From Alopecurus myosuroides (lineage: Eukaryota; Streptophyta; Magnoliopsida; Poales; Poaceae): a DNA stretch of 64,000 nt. Below the pieces are notes generated by a model. That model saw only the letters and a list, made by a program, of their open reading frames with translations, was not told where the DNA came from and did no database searches. Location: contig CM054063.1 of the NCBI GenBank assembly GCA_028641055.1, positions 179,310,756 to 179,374,755 of the forward strand, in the 5' to 3' direction. The position numbers were made by a program, and so were the translations under genes. The stretch's first letter is position 1, and the number at the start of each line of letters is the position of its first letter. Below, piece by piece: positions 11,725-25,044 of the stretch.

Positions 11725-12021
11725 TGGGGGCGCCGCGGCGGTGGTGGAGGAGGAGCCGAGGAGGGTTTTCCGGAGAGGGAGCAGGTACTGACAGCCACGA
11801 CTCGATCTGGCTGCGATGGAAAAGGAAGAGGACGAGTCGAGTGGCCGAGTGGTACGACGGGAGGAAAATCACAGAGATGTTTCCCCTCCCCGCACCACGC
11901 TCCACAGTGAGTTCGCCCAGGCCCAGGCCCAGACGTAGACTTAGAAAAATTCGGAAAGAACTTCTTTTTAAGAAAACATTTTGAATTAATTTTGATGACG
12001 TGTACAGTGTAGATTCTGTGT
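11725..12021 (-). promoter_or_regulatory. F-box gene upstream region
   Basis: About 300 bp between the F-box ATG and the LINE 3' end. It holds a GC-rich probable 5' UTR with purine-rich stretches and then AT-rich DNA. No clear TATA box is seen on the minus strand. The native promoter is therefore short or lies partly beyond the LINE insertion. Confidence 0.4.
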
Positions 12022-14826
12022 TTTTTTTTTAAATACGCCTTCCATAGGGAGCCGGGTTCCATTATATTAAAATAACAGAACAAAAGTCTTATATACAAAA
12101 CTCAAACAAAGGGAAAAGCAGAGGGACCATAAGGTCTACCAAGGAGTTCAAAAGAAACCACAAACCACCACAGTTTTTACGCCAAGATGCCGAAAAGACA
12201 ACCGAGAGACTTAACGACATAATCGAAAGCCCGGGCGGCCAGCTGCCAACCCCAAAAACCACAACAGTCAATAATTTTTTTTGGAACCACCCAGCTTGTG
12301 ACAACCAAAAGTTTTATAGGGACTCTTTCACATCATTCTGGTCTTCCACGGGAATCGAAGACCACTTTTTTCCCGCGCAGCCATGCTTATACGGAGACAT
12401 CTTTATCATTTTCAGCGTCTTGATCTGCCAATGTTCCACCAGAAGATCTCGCACTTGACGCTTCATAACTCCTGATCGCCACCCCTTGAATCTGGTCTGC
12501 CCCTTCCTCGAGCATCTTCTTGGCAGCATCTGCTTGTAAACCTGCCCAGTAACAAAGAAAAACACACATATAACACACCATCTCAACAGGAGATGATATC
12601 AATTTGCCTTCGAAACAGGCCATATTCCGAAGTTTCCAAATAGCCCAACATAAAGCTGCTACTCCAACTACATGTAAGTTTGTGAGAGTAGGAAAATAAC
12701 TAGCAATCCACCAAAAGTAGTGGGTAAAGCCCGTGGTCTGGCAGTTGCTCCATAGCAGTACACACCGAGCTCCACACAAAACTCGCAGCAGGACAGTCAA
12801 AAAACACATGAATGGTGGATTCATTCTCATGACAAAACCTACAAACAGGACTCCTTGTCCACTTTATTTTTAACATGTTATCCTTTGTGGCAATAGAATT
12901 ATGCCATATCAGCCAAAGCCAAATCTTGATTTTCAGGGGGATTTTTTATTTCTAGAAATGCTTAAAGAACCTATCAGGACCAGATGAGGACAGCTTATTA
13001 TACAAAGATATGATAGAGAAGGCTCCATTTTTTTATACTTCCATTTTGGAATATCATTTCCATTCCCTAAGGCCACAGTGCTTAATGCACTCCTAAGATT
13101 ATTCACCTGACATTGCAATGCTAGGTTGAGCCATCTTCTAAAGGAAAGAGCCCACCCAGAATCATGCATTTCTTTCATAGTTTTTTCTTGTTGGTTACAG
13201 ATTTCAAATAACACAGGAAAGATCCCACAGAGGGGGTATCACCTAGCCAAGCATCATGCCAAAAACTTGTTTCATTTCCACTAACCACACACACTTTCCT
13301 GTCTAGGAGGTAGAATTTTCTAACCTCAACAGATCCTTCCACATAGGGGAATCACTCTGTCTAGATTTAATAGACCAGATACCTCTATCAGTACTGTATG
13401 TGTTTCTCACCCACTGTTGCCACATCCTATCCTCTTTCTCCAATCTCCACCACCATTTGCAAAGCAAGCAAATATTTTGAATTTTGAGATTTTTAATACC
13501 CAGACCTCTTTTCTTCTGGGTCTGCAGATAACCTGCCACTTAACCATATAATATTTCTTATTATCTCAGTCCCTTTCCAAAAAATCTCCTAATTATCTTA
13601 GTCATATACTCCAGATTTGACAGTGGTAGCAAATACATGGACATTAGGTAAATAGCTGTCCCTCCTAGGGAGGACTGAATGAGAGTAACTCTGCCACCTA
13701 GAGAGGAGTTATTACCTACCCAACCATCTAGCTTCTTTTTGAGGTTATCAGCCACAATGTTTAACTCAACTACCTATAATCTAGAGCCACTCACAAGGAA
13801 TTCCAGATACTTAATTAGCCAAACACCCAGTTGGCAACCAAACATTTCAGCATATTCTAGATTTTTGATGTCATCCTTAAGAACCATCATCACCTCACTC
13901 TTATCAAAATTAATCTTAAGCCCTGACTTGGCCTCAAACAAAAACAAGGTGAGTTTTAAATGAATTGCCTGAGCATTCACATCCTGAATCAACAAAATAG
14001 TGACATCTGCATACTGAAGGATAGCTACTCCATTGTTAACTAGGTGGGGAACCAAATCCACAATAGACCAGATTGTTGTGCTTGTATGATCATTTTTGAC
14101 AGTTTTTCAGCAGCCAGGTTAAAGAGGAAGGGTGACAAGGGACCCCCCCCCCCCTCCTTACCCCTCTATGACTAGGAAAATCTCTCCCCCTGGTGTTATT
14201 GATTTTGACACACAGGGTCCTATTTTGAACAATATCTTTGATGATTCTCCTCCATCTCGAATTGAACCCTTTCCGAGACACACAATTTAGAAGAAACTCC
14301 CAATCTACTTTATCATAAGCTTTCTCAAAATCCAAATTAACACCAAACTTTCATGTAAAGACAAAATCCCATCCATAATATTCCTGCCCTTAATAAAGGC
14401 ATTCTGATAAGGGGACACTAGTTTTGACATATATGGCTCAAGTCTACAGGTAATTACTTTTGTAAGGATTATATACATAACTTGCAACAAACAAATAGGC
14501 CTATATTTCTGTATTGTATCTGCATCAGGAGTTTTCTGTAACAAGATGATCATACCAAAGTTCAGTCTATAAAGAGGAAGGTTCCCTCGTACCAATCATA
14601 GAAAAGTTGTATTAATTCATTTTTAATCAAGGGCCAACAGGCCTGATAGAACTCAATAGGAATCCCATCAGGTCCTGGAGCTTTGTTAGCTTCCATCTGC
14701 TCACAGCATATTTGACTTCTTTTAGAAATGGGAGCATCTAAAGCAAGAATATCATCCGTAGATAATTTTTCATCTTCACTCCATACATCATCAGCTAAAG
14801 TAATCTCACATTTTGGGCCATGTCCA
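12022..14826 (-). mobile_element. LINE (non-LTR) retrotransposon, 3' part, decayed
   Basis: Minus-strand fragments, in order from 14826 down, match LINE ORF2. They include KAPGPDGIPIEFYQ (RT entry), YRPICLL, FIKGRNIMDGI, MDFEKAYDKVDWEFL (RT catalytic block A), ILQYADVTILL (normally YADD, here YADV), SGLKINFDKSE, GGRVTLIQSSL, then the zinc-binding RT tail (CWAIWKLRNMACF). Many frameshifts break the frame. The 3' end is an oligo(A) tract, seen as a run of T at about 12021-12030. The 5' half (endonuclease, ORF1) is missing: the LINE stops at the Copia insertion point at 14827 and does not resume after that element. The LINE ends about 300 bp upstream of the F-box gene, in the same orientation. 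Confidence 0.85.
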
Positions 14827-16485
14827 TGAAGGAGAATATGCCCGAGAGGCAATAATAAACTAGTTATTATCTTATTCCTTGTTTATGATAAATATTTATT
14901 TCTCATACTAGAATTGTATTAACCGGAAACGTTGATACATGTGTGTTTAATAAACAAACAATGGTTCATAGTAACGTCTCTCGTTTAACTAGCTCGTTGA
15001 TTAACTGATGATCAAGGTTTCCTGATCATGAACATTGGATGTTGTTAATAACGAGGTCATATCTTTAGAAGAATGATGTGATGAACATATACCCAAATTA
15101 AGTATAACAATACTACCAAGTCATTTATTTTATATTGTTATATCTTGCATACGAAGTAACCTTATTCCTTAGACCATGAGATCATGTCAATCACTAATAC
15201 CTGAAGGGTGTTTTGATTTCATCAAACGCCATGCCATAACAGGGTGACTATAAAGGTGTCGTTGGGTACTTGGAAATTATTAGTTGAGGCTCATGGATCA
15301 AGAGTGGGATTTGTCCATCCAAAATGACGGAGAGATATACTCTGGACCCTCTCGGTGATATCACATTGACACCGCTTGTAAGCATGTGACTAGGTCACAA
15401 GAATGTCATATCACAGAAGGAGTAAAAGAGTACTTGTCGGTAACGAGATCGAACAATGTATGGTTGATACCGATGATCAGATCTCGGACAAGTAAAATAT
15501 CGCGAGACAAAGGAAATTTGTTACGACGTTTATGGTTCACACGATCACTAGATTCATCGTTGAATGTGTAGGAGTCATTATGGATCTCCATATCCCGCTG
15601 TTGACTATTGATCGGAGAGGTGTCTCGATCATGTCTACATTATTCGCGAACCATAGGGTGACACACTTAAGGTTCAATGACGGATTTGAGTGGATACGGA
15701 ATATCAAAGAATAGTTTGGACAGCACCGGAATTGTTTCGGGTAAATTTGAAATAGTTCAAGGGGTTTTCCATCGAATGGTTGTTAATAGAATTAACAAAT
15801 GATTCGAGGTGCTATATGCAAATGTTTGTTAATAGAATTAACAAATGCTGAAATAAAGAAATAAAAATGTTTTATTTATTTATTAAAGAAAAAACTTTGA
15901 GATTTTTTAGTGGAGATTAAGTGGAGCATGAGTGGGTGTGAGTGGAGAGTCCACTCACATGAAGAGGGAAGGGTGGGGGCACCACCATGGGCTGGCCGCA
16001 CCCCCCCCCCTTGGGATGCCTCCCCCTCCCCTATAAAAGGAGGGTGAGAGCTCTCCCTCCTCCACACACTTGTCCCCCCCTCTTTTCTCTCCACCCGCTG
16101 CTCCATTCCATGGTCATCCGCTTGGCGAAGTCCTGGCCGTGGGATTCTTCATCACACCACGCCGTCGTGTTGCTGGAGTTCCGAGGGATCCTCTACTTCC
16201 GCTGCCCCGCTGGATCGAGCGAACGGTGATCGTCATCAAGACGTACATGTGACTGATCATGGATGCACCGCCGGATTGCGGTGCACATCTTCTCAGTCTT
16301 GAGATTGGCGTGAGTACGACTACGCCAACAACGAGATTCGATCTCGTAACTCTTAGAGTCTTTGAGGGTATGTTTTCCTAAAGACTTTCTCTATGCCCGT
16401 TGCTTACATCTCCCAGATTAGATCTTGGCCCTTTGGGTGTCTCTCGCGTTGGAATTTTTTTGTTTTCTATGCAACGAACCCTTCA
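14827..16485 (+). repeat. 5' LTR of the BARE/Angela-like Copia element
   Basis: 1659 bp, starting TGAAGG and ending CCCTTCA (inverted termini), directly followed by a methionine-type primer-binding site. It has a TATA box at 16032-16039. Confidence 0.85.
16032..16039 (+). promoter_or_regulatory. TATA box of the Copia 5' LTR
   Basis: TATAAAAG is followed by a C/T-rich leader (ctctccctcctccacacac), the standard arrangement in Triticeae Copia LTRs. It would start the element transcript near 16065. Confidence 0.7.
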
Positions 16486-16486
16486 G

Positions 16487-16501
16487 TGGTATCAGAGTCG
16501 G
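16487..16501 (+). other. Primer-binding site (initiator tRNA-Met)
   Basis: TGGTATCAGAGTCGG begins one base after the LTR. TGGTATCAGAGC is the usual complement of plant initiator tRNA-Met. It confirms the LTR boundary and the plus orientation. Confidence 0.85.
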
Positions 16502-16616
16502 ATCTATGCGTAGATGTTTTGTACGGGTAGAACACATAGGTGTATGTGGGCGTTGATGATCATGTTTTTCCTCTTTGAGTATTTTATGATTTAAGTGGCA
16601 TAGTAGGACGAAGCGG

Positions 16617-18205
16617 TGATGGTGCAGATCTTGCACTCGTTGGGATACCCCAAGAGGAGGGTGTGATGAGCACAGCGGTAGGAGTTTTTCCTTAGTTAAG
16701 AACCAAGGTTATCAATCTAGTAGGAGAAGGGGGACCTTCGGAAGGTTGATGCCACTGACGGTGGTGTTGGCGCTTCACCGGTGTCAGCAACAACGTGGAA
16801 CCTGCACACAACACAACCAAAATACTTTGCCCCAACGGTACAGTGAGGTTGTCATTCTCACCGGTCTTGCTGAAAACAAAGATTAGACATATAGTATGGA
16901 AAAACAGTGTATGCTTGCAGTAAGTAAAGAAAGCAGGAAATTGGTGTGGTTTGTTTAACAGTGTGGAAAAATGGACCAGGGTTCATAGTTTCACTAGTGG
17001 TGTCTCTCCATAAAAGATAGCATGTTGGGTGAACAAATTACAGCTGGGCAATCGACAAATAGAGGTTGCACCGTAGTGCACCATATAACATGAAGATTAT
17101 TATGATATTTAGTGTGGGCATTACAACAAGAGACATAGACCGACATCCATCTACATCTATGACTAATAATCCACCCTCAGGTTATCATCCGAACCTCCTT
17201 AGGTATTAAGTTGCAAGCAACAGATAATTGCATTAAACAAAGTGTGTAATGTAAGCAATGATTATGCACGCGGGCACACTCACCGCTGTTTTCTCTCTAA
17301 TGGCAACATCACATCCTCCCCCTTCATGTTTTTGTCACTCGAGCAAGGCAACAAGGAGGCATGAACCCACTATCAAGCATAAATACTCCCTCTTGGAGTC
17401 ACTAGCAACTACTTGGCCAGAATAACCACTAGCAACGGAAAGCATGCAAGATCACAAATAACATATGCAATAAAGACTATAATCAACTTGGCATAAGGTC
17501 AATATTCATCGAATCCCAGCAAACACAACATATAGAATTACATAAGATCAATCTCGATCATGATAGGCAGCTCACGAGATCTAAACATGGAGGCATATGA
17601 GGAGAAGACAACCATCTAGCTACAGCTACGAACCCCTAGTCCAAGGATGAACTACTCACGCGTCACTCCGGAGGCAGGCATGGTGATGTAGAAGCCTCCG
17701 GTGATGATCTCCTCTCCGGCAGGGAGCCGGAAACAGCTTCAGAGCCCCCCTGATCTGGGGTTGACGGTGACGGCGGCTACGGAACTTTTTGGGGATTTTG
17801 ATCAGGTGCCTAGGGTTTTCCATCCGGGGGGCTTAAATAGGCGAAAGGGCAAAGGCGGTGGAGGCCAGGGGGCCCCACACCCATAGCTGGCGCGGCCAGG
17901 GGGGTCGCGCCACCCTATGGTGTGGCCCCCTGCTGCCCCTCTTTGGCTCCTCTTTGGTCTTCTGGATGCTTCCGGGGAAAATAGGACTTCCGGACTTCGA
18001 ACTTTCCAATTCCGAGAATATTTCTAGAACAACTTTTTTGAAACTAAAAACAACAGAAAACAAGGAACTGGCTCTGTGGCATCTTGTCAATAGGCTAGTC
18101 CGGAAAATTGATTATAATGACATAAAGAAGGGAGAAAACATGTAGCAATTGGCATAATATCATCATGGAGCATTAGAAATTAGGGAATACATTTATGACG
18201 TATCA
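16617..18205 (-). repeat. Athila-like element 3' LTR
   Basis: 1589 bp; pairs with 22364-23951. Antisense to this strand, a TATA-like TATTTAAG lies near 17835, just inside a GC-rich block. The two LTRs differ by scattered substitutions and small indels, so the insertion is not recent. Confidence 0.88.
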
Positions 18206-20908
18206 AGCATCCCCAAGCTTAGTTCCTACTCGTCCTCGAGTAGGTAAACGATAAAACAATAATTTCTCAGGTGACATGCTACTAACATAAACTTGATCAA
18301 TCTAATGTAAAAGCATATGCACGCTGAGATCATAAAACTTTAAACACGGGCATGATAAATAAAATTTTAATAATAAAGCATAGCAATTACTTTGCATCAC
18401 GAAAAGTAACTCAAATGAAAGATCATGAATAATAATGCAAAGAAAGGTAAACGTTTGTTTCAGGTATAGAGAAAGCATGGCAAAGTGATATTTCGATAGT
18501 CCTTAAGAGTGGGGCAAAACATAAATGCCAGGACACTTTCAAAGTTCAAGAGGAAGACTAGAACAAATAATTTAAGAACAAATAATATCACATCATGAAG
18601 TAATTATTGATTCTTATGGAACAAATGCACATAGAACTCATAATGGCAAAAATGCTCTCTCAACTGTGCATAAAGTTAGAATATGGAGACTCAACATAAA
18701 AGTAAAAGAAAGGCCCTTCGTAGAGGGAAGCAGGGATCACTCATGTGCTAGAGCTTTTATTTTATTAACCAGAGGTATTAAAAGGTTGACACTCCTCCCA
18801 TCCATCTTTCACAAACCATGGCTAACCGAATCCTCGGGTGCCTTCCAACAATCACATACCGTGGAGGAGTGTCTATATTTTGGGAGATGTATGCTAATGT
18901 CAACGAATGGTAAACAGAAAATACAGTACGTCACAAGTCAACTGGATTCACAAGAGCGGCTCCCATGGTGAAGGACGCAACTGGTGTAGAAGGTCATCCC
19001 TCTTTCTCTTTTGTTTACACAATTATGCTTTGACTGATAAATCAGGGGCAAAAATAGTGAAGAGAATTTGTTTGTATTAATTTGGGGCTGGGCACCCCGC
19101 TGCCAGCTCTTCTAGCATTTGGATAAGCGGATGAAGCCACTAGTCCAGGGAAATCCAATCAACAAGTGAGATAAAGATTCTCTATTTATGTCCTGATGAG
19201 CAAAAACAGGAACATAAAGCAGGAGTAATTCTGAAGGGTTTAAAGGTAACACATGAGCAATTCACTTGGAATGGCAATTAAATACCACATGTAGGTAGGT
19301 ATGGTGTACACAATGGGAAATTTTTTGGTTTAAGGGAGTTTGGATGCACGAGTAGAGCTCATACTCAGTACAGGTGGAGGCTAGCAAAAGACTGGGAGCG
19401 ACAAATCAAGAGAGCATAAGAGCCATAATCATGCATAGCGACATAAGCATCATTAATTAAAACATAAGCAGTATCACATGTTCAAAAACTAAGTGGTCAT
19501 GGAGGCTATTCGTGACTGGTTTGTATTCATAAACATGGTGTGAGCATGCGCCAAGTCAACCAAATAAAACATTCAAAAGAGAATACCATATATTGATGCT
19601 TTACTATGACAAGAACAACTCATGAATCTTTCAATACATATTAAACACTCTCGGCTATTTGAGGCTAATCATGCTACTCAATAACTACAAGGCTTTAAAA
19701 CTAAAATAACATTTAGCATGGCATGAAAAAGTTCTAGCCACAGTCTATACAAGCTTCTACTAGTACCGTTATAAATTCTACTTCAAGCAGCAGTTTTCTT
19801 TCTCCCAACAAGCACCATACAAAACATGCTTTAACAAAAATACTCTTTATGATACAGCAAGCAAACATGAGAGTACTCAAATAATACTACTAAAACTAAC
19901 AGCTCTGATAAGAGATGCATGCAAAACAGGAGCTGAATAAATACAGCAGCTAGACAGAGATTAAGAACACAACGTATTCTCATGAAAAAGCGAACCGTGT
20001 CACTCTCCAATAAAAGAATGCTGGGTTTCAACCAAGCTTATTATGAAAGTAAAAAAAAAACTGAAAGCAAAAGCAAAAGTAAACTGAAAACGAAAATAAA
20101 ATACGCTCCAAGTAAAGCACATAAAATGCGATCGAATAAAAATATAGTTTCACTAGAAGTGACCTGATAATTTGTTGATGAAGAAGGGGATGCCTTGGGC
20201 ATCCCCAAGCTTAGACGCTTGAGTATTATTGGAATTTTCTTGTATGTACCACTGGGTCATCCCCAAGCTTAGGCTTTTCACTCTTATTGATCACATCATA
20301 TCATCCTCTTCTCTTGACCCTTGAAAACTTCCTTCACATCAAAATTCTCACAATCTTCATTAGCAACGTTAGTGCAATTGAAATAATAAATTCACATGGT
20401 TTAGTTTCAACACAAGTATAACACTCAAAAACACATTAGATACTGTTACAACTTGTTTAAAAACTCTTTTCCTCAAAAGAACACCAAAAGAAAGAGATTA
20501 AGATGCAAATGTGATAAATGGCAGAAATCTGTCAAAACAGAACAGAAGGTAAAGATCGATTTTTCAAAAATCTTCTTTTGCTCAAATAAAAAAGTAGTAT
20601 TCTAAGAAAAGTTACGTATATAAATCAGGATTAAGCAAAAAAAAACTCAGGTCATTCTGAATTTTCTGTGATTTTTTACGGAATTAACAGTGGACAGCAG
20701 AAATCTGTTTCCTACGTAGAAATCCGAAATATAGTGTCAACTTTCCACTAGAGGCTTTACTTGGCTCAACAAAAACACAAAACAAAAGATACAGCGGGGT
20801 TGATAAGGAAATAGACAACACCCAGGTTCAAACCACACCAAAGAAAACTGAATGAAAACAGAGAAATAAAACGGGTTGTCTCCCAGTAGCGCTTTTCTTT
20901 AACGCCTT
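18206..20908 (-). other. Non-coding internal region of the Athila-like element
   Basis: No gene on either strand. It holds the 3' spacer of the element (minus strand), including an A-rich segment at 20040-20110 and two copies of ccccaagctta near 20203 and 20258. The block at about 19080-19420 is homologous, in reverse, to 44220-44660, tying this element to the Athila-like fragment there. Confidence 0.6.
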
Positions 20909-22270
20909 TCAGCTAGGCATAAAAGCTGGAATCAAGTAGATGCTCACACAATACATATGAATTAAGTAAAATTGCGCATCAAGAACAAAATATAAAACAA
21001 ATTTAATCCTAACCCACTTCTTATGCATAGGGATCTTGTAAAGAAACAAATTAAAGAGGCTCAAACTAGAAATCATGGGAAGGTAGAACAAGAGCAACTT
21101 CAAAACTTTGAACAGAAAAAGAGGTGTATTAGTAACATGAAAATTACTACAACCATATTTTCCTCTATCATAATAATTTCCAATAGCATCATGAACAAAC
21201 TCAACAACATAATTATCACAAAAAGCATGTTTGTCAGGGTCTAAAAGCACACAATTCATATCAAGCTCAAAAATAGTGGGATCATAATTCAAAATCAGAT
21301 CCTCTTTTTTCCACTTTTTGCAATAGAAAATCACTCTTAAAATTTATAGGACACATTATAGCAATCCCATTTTAAGTAGCATTATGATTTTTAACATCAA
21401 GAACATAGGACCATCATCAAGAGAATTATCATAAGATTTATCCAAGTAGCATGGATTATCATAAATAACAGTAGCAATATCATTCTCACAAGTTTCATTC
21501 ATAGTAGTATCAAGGTCACAAGTATAGCAAGTATCAATTTCATAAAATAATGTATGAGTTAAAAAGTTACTATCATTGGGAGGTAGACATGGGTAGCACC
21601 ATTCTTCCTCCTCTTGATCATCACTATCCTCCTCTTTTTCATCCAATGAGCTTCCAGATTCAGCAGTTTCTTCTTCCATAGGTTCCTTCAAGGCATCAGT
21701 TACTTTCTTAGGTTCAGATCATTTATTAAGATATTCCATTATGTAGTAATTACAATCCTTGTAATTATCAAAGCAGTATTCAAGTATAACATAAATCTCA
21801 TATTTATAAGGTGCATCATCAATACTTTCAAGTAGATAGGCAATTTCGAATGCACCCTTTCAAGCAATAAATTCTTCAATTTGTTCCACATTATATAATT
21901 CATAATTTCCCTTAACATAAGAAGATATGGTAACATCATCATTATACTCACATTGAAAAGGGAGGTGTTTATACCTCCTGCAGCAGTAAGATTTATCAAA
22001 GCAATAAGTAACATTATAGGTGGAGCACAAGGTTTTAGCATAGTCATGCAATTTATTAATTTGCTCCCATAAGTGTATTCCTTTTTGTGACAAGAGGTGT
22101 TCCTTATAATATTTTTGTTGTTCATCTGTGGACCCACCTTGCCTATAAGATCTAGTTTCAAAGACATCAAACATTGATAGCAAGCATGATAAAGCAAAAA
22201 TAACAACTAGAATAAGAACTAATTTTTTTGTGTTTTTGATATAAAGAAGCAAAACAAGACAAAATAAAAA
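20909..22270 (-). pseudogene. Decayed ORF of unknown function with hydrophobic N-terminal part
   Basis: Three open stretches on the minus strand (to 21860; 21691-21356; 21334-20909) lie in one frame and are interrupted by stop codons: TGA at 21862-21860, TGA at 21721-21719, TAA at 21358-21356, and one more just after. There is therefore no frameshift, only nonsense changes. From the upstream end come two strongly hydrophobic segments (about 22275-22150), a Cys-rich stretch with an NVT glycosylation-like site, a Glu/Asp-rich linker, then DLILNYDPTIFELDMNCVLL and a hydrophobic C-terminal part. I recognise this only as a protein carried by wheat Athila-like non-autonomous elements. An envelope-like role is a guess. 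The true start is unclear, as the frame is open through the primer-binding site. Confidence 0.55.
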
Positions 22271-22334
22271 CAAGACAATAAACAAAATAAATAGGTTGAG
22301 AGTGAGAGACTCCCCTTGCCAGAAGACTTCCTTC

Positions 22335-22352
22335 TCTCCGGCAACAGCGCCA
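22335..22352 (-). other. Primer-binding site (tRNA-Asp type)
   Basis: On the minus strand TGGCGCTGTTGCCGGAGA lies 11 bases inside the right LTR. TGGCGCCGTTGCCGGGGA is the classic Athila-lineage site, so there are two mismatches. It fixes the element orientation as minus. Confidence 0.8.
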
Positions 22353-22363
22353 GAAAAAGTCCT

Positions 22364-23951
22364 TGATGGTGCAGATCTTGCACTTGTTGGGATACCCCAA
22401 GAGGAGGGTGTGATGAGCACAGCGGTAGGAGTTTTCCCCTTAGTTAAGAACCAAGGTTATCAATCCAGTCGGAGAAGGAGGACCTTCGGAAGGTTGATGC
22501 CACTAACGGTGGTGCTGGCACTTCACCGGTGTCAGCAACAACGTGGAACCGGCACACAACGCAACCAAAATACTTTGCCCCAACGGTACAGTGAGGTTGT
22601 CAATCTCACCGGTCTTGCCAAAAACAAATATTAGACGTATAGCGTGGAAAAACAGTGTATGCTTGCAGTAAGTAAAGAAAGCAGGAAATTGTTGTGGTTT
22701 GTTTAACAGTGTGGAAAAATGGACCGGGGTTCATAGGTTCACTAGTGGTGTCTCTCCATAAAATATAGCATGCTGGGTGAACAAATTACAGCTGGGCAAT
22801 TGACAAATAGAGGTTGCACCGTAGTGCACAATATAACATGAAGATTAATATGATATTTAGTGCGGGCATTACAACAAGATAGATAGACCGACATCCATCT
22901 GCATCTATGAATAATAATCCACCCTCAGTTTATCATTCGAACCCCCTTAGGTATTAAGTTGCAAGCAACAGATAATTGCATTACACAAAGTGTGTAATGT
23001 AAGAAATGATTATGCACGCGGGCACTCTCCCCGTTGTTTTCTCCCTAATGGCAACAGCACATCCTCCCCCTTCACGTTTCTATCACTCGAGCAAGGCAAC
23101 AAGGAGGCATGAACCCACTATCAAGCATAAATACTCCCCCTTGGAGTCACTAGCAACTACTTGGCCAGAATAACCACTAGCAATGGAAAGCATGCAAGAT
23201 CACAAATAACATATGCAATAAAGACTATAATCAACTTTGAATAAGGTCAATATTCATCGGATCCCAGAAAACACAACATATAGAATTACATAAGATCAAT
23301 CTCGATCATGATAGGCAGCTCACGAGACCTAAACACGGAGGCATATAAGGAGAAGACAACCATCTAGCTACAACTACGAACCCATAGTCCAAGGATGAAC
23401 TACTCACGAATCACTCCGGAGGCAGGCATGGTGATGTAGAAGCCTCCGGTGATGATCTCCTCTCCGGCAGGGTACCGGAAACTGCTTCAGAACCCCCCTG
23501 GTCTAGGGTTGACGGTGACGGCGGCTGCGGAACTTTTTCGGGGATTTTGATCAGGTGCCTAGGGTTTTCCATCCGGGGGGCTTAAATAGGCGAAAGGGCA
23601 AAGGCAGTGGAGGTCAGGGGGCCTACACCCATAGCTGGCACGGGAAGGGGGCGCGTCACCCTATGGTGTGGCCCCCCTGCTGCCCCTCTTCGGCTCCTCT
23701 TCGGTCTTCTGGATGCTTCCGGGGAAAATAGGACTTCCGGACTTCGAAGTTTACAATTCCGATAATATTTCCAGAACAACTTTTCTGGAACTAAAAACTA
23801 CAAAAAACAGGGAACTGACTCTGTGGCATCTTGTCAATAGGTTAGTCCAGAAAATCGATAAAAATGACATAAAGAAGGGAGAAAACATGCAGCAATTGGC
23901 ATAATATCATCATGGAGCATCAGAAATTAGGGATACGTTTATGACGTATCA
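22364..23951 (-). repeat. Athila-like element 5' LTR
   Basis: 1588 bp, next to the primer-binding site. Begins (minus strand) TGATACGTCATAAA; flanked by AGCGG. Confidence 0.88.
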
Positions 23952-23956
23952 AGCGG

Positions 23957-24889
23957 CCCGGACTAACCTTATATTTCCACGTACATGAGACTTGTTCCAC
24001 AACTGACATGCAACTTGTATTGCATATGTGGCTTGCGTGTGTGTGTTTCTCCTACTATAGTTACGATCTAATCTATGAAGGGTTGCTAAAAATATGTTTA
24101 TAAACGTTGTGGTTGATGTTCGTAGGTATGAACGGTTCTATCCTCGAAAGCCTAAGCCACGTAAAACTTGCAAAAATAAATTAGATACGTCTAAATTGTT
24201 TTTGCAGGAGATGTGATGTGATATGATCAATGTTACAAATTTGATGTATGAGATGATCTCTTTTGTAAATTATTGACATACCGGCAGGAGCCATATGGTT
24301 TTCTTATTATTTATGGCATGTGTGTTGTATATCATATCCATGTGATATGTTGTAATTTTAATGGACAATCAAGATGGAGGTGCCATGGATCTTGGTGCCA
24401 CGCCGGTGGAATGATGGAGATCATACCATGATGCACAAGATGGAGATCAAGTGCAAGAAGGACCATATCATATCACATTATCCATTCACGTGATGTTAAT
24501 CCTTTCTATGCATCTTATTTTGCTTAGATCGCGACGGTAGCATTATAAGCTGATCCATCTCACTTAATATCAATATAATAATGTGTTCTTCCTTAGTATG
24601 CACCATTAAGAAAGTTCGTCATTTCGAGACACCACGTGATGATCGGGTGTGACAGACTCAACGTTCGCATACAACGGGTGCTGACAAGCCTAGCATGTAT
24701 AGACATGGCCTCGGAACACACGCAATACTACGGTTCTACTTGGCGAGTCTAGCATGTACATACATGGCCTCAGAACAGGTAAAGCATGAGTCATATGGAT
24801 GATATGATGAACATGTCGATGTTCGCCTTTGCAACTACATCATCTCACGTCATGATTGGTTTTGGTGTAGTGAATTTGGTTTGTGTAAT
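23957..24889 (+). other. Copia leader region (BARE/Angela-like), interrupted
   Basis: Continuation of the host Copia element between the two nested elements. It carries the phrase ggcaggagccatatggtttt and the gatggagatcat block seen in BARE/Angela 5' leaders. No open frame. It ends at the Sirevirus target duplication GTAAT (24885-24889). Confidence 0.6.
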
Positions 24890-25044
24890 TGAAAGCTCAT
24901 GATCCCTCTAATGATTTTGGTGATGATAACAACATGGGTATATACTCTCTAACAATGTTGTTTAAGTCTGTGCAGCTGATCTCCTAGATGATTATTGATA
25001 TACTCGTATAAAAGTTCAAAGAGGAGTTCTGTATTCTGGATTTA

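Larger units (their letters stand above)
16617..23951 (-). mobile_element. Complete non-autonomous Athila-like Gypsy element
   Basis: Two similar LTRs (16617-18205 and 22364-23951) bound about 4.2 kb of internal DNA. Target duplication AGCGG is exact (16612-16616 and 23952-23956). On the minus strand the LTR begins TGATACGTCATAAA and ends GATCTGCACCATCA. The PBS next to the right LTR is Asp-tRNA-like, the Athila type, so the right LTR is the 5' LTR. There is no protease, RT, RNase H or integrase. One decayed ORF encodes an unknown protein. Spacer phrases with ccccaagctta (near 18210, 20203 and 20258) are the antisense of the AAGCTTGGGG tract common in Triticeae Athila relatives. Confidence 0.9.

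Noticed and set aside
10842..12098. 418-codon minus-strand frame overlapping the F-box gene, and a 350-codon plus-strand frame at 10858-11910
   Set aside because: Both are shadows of the GC-rich F-box coding sequence: low-complexity Pro/Arg/Ser/Ala content, no domain, and the F-box frame explains the region.
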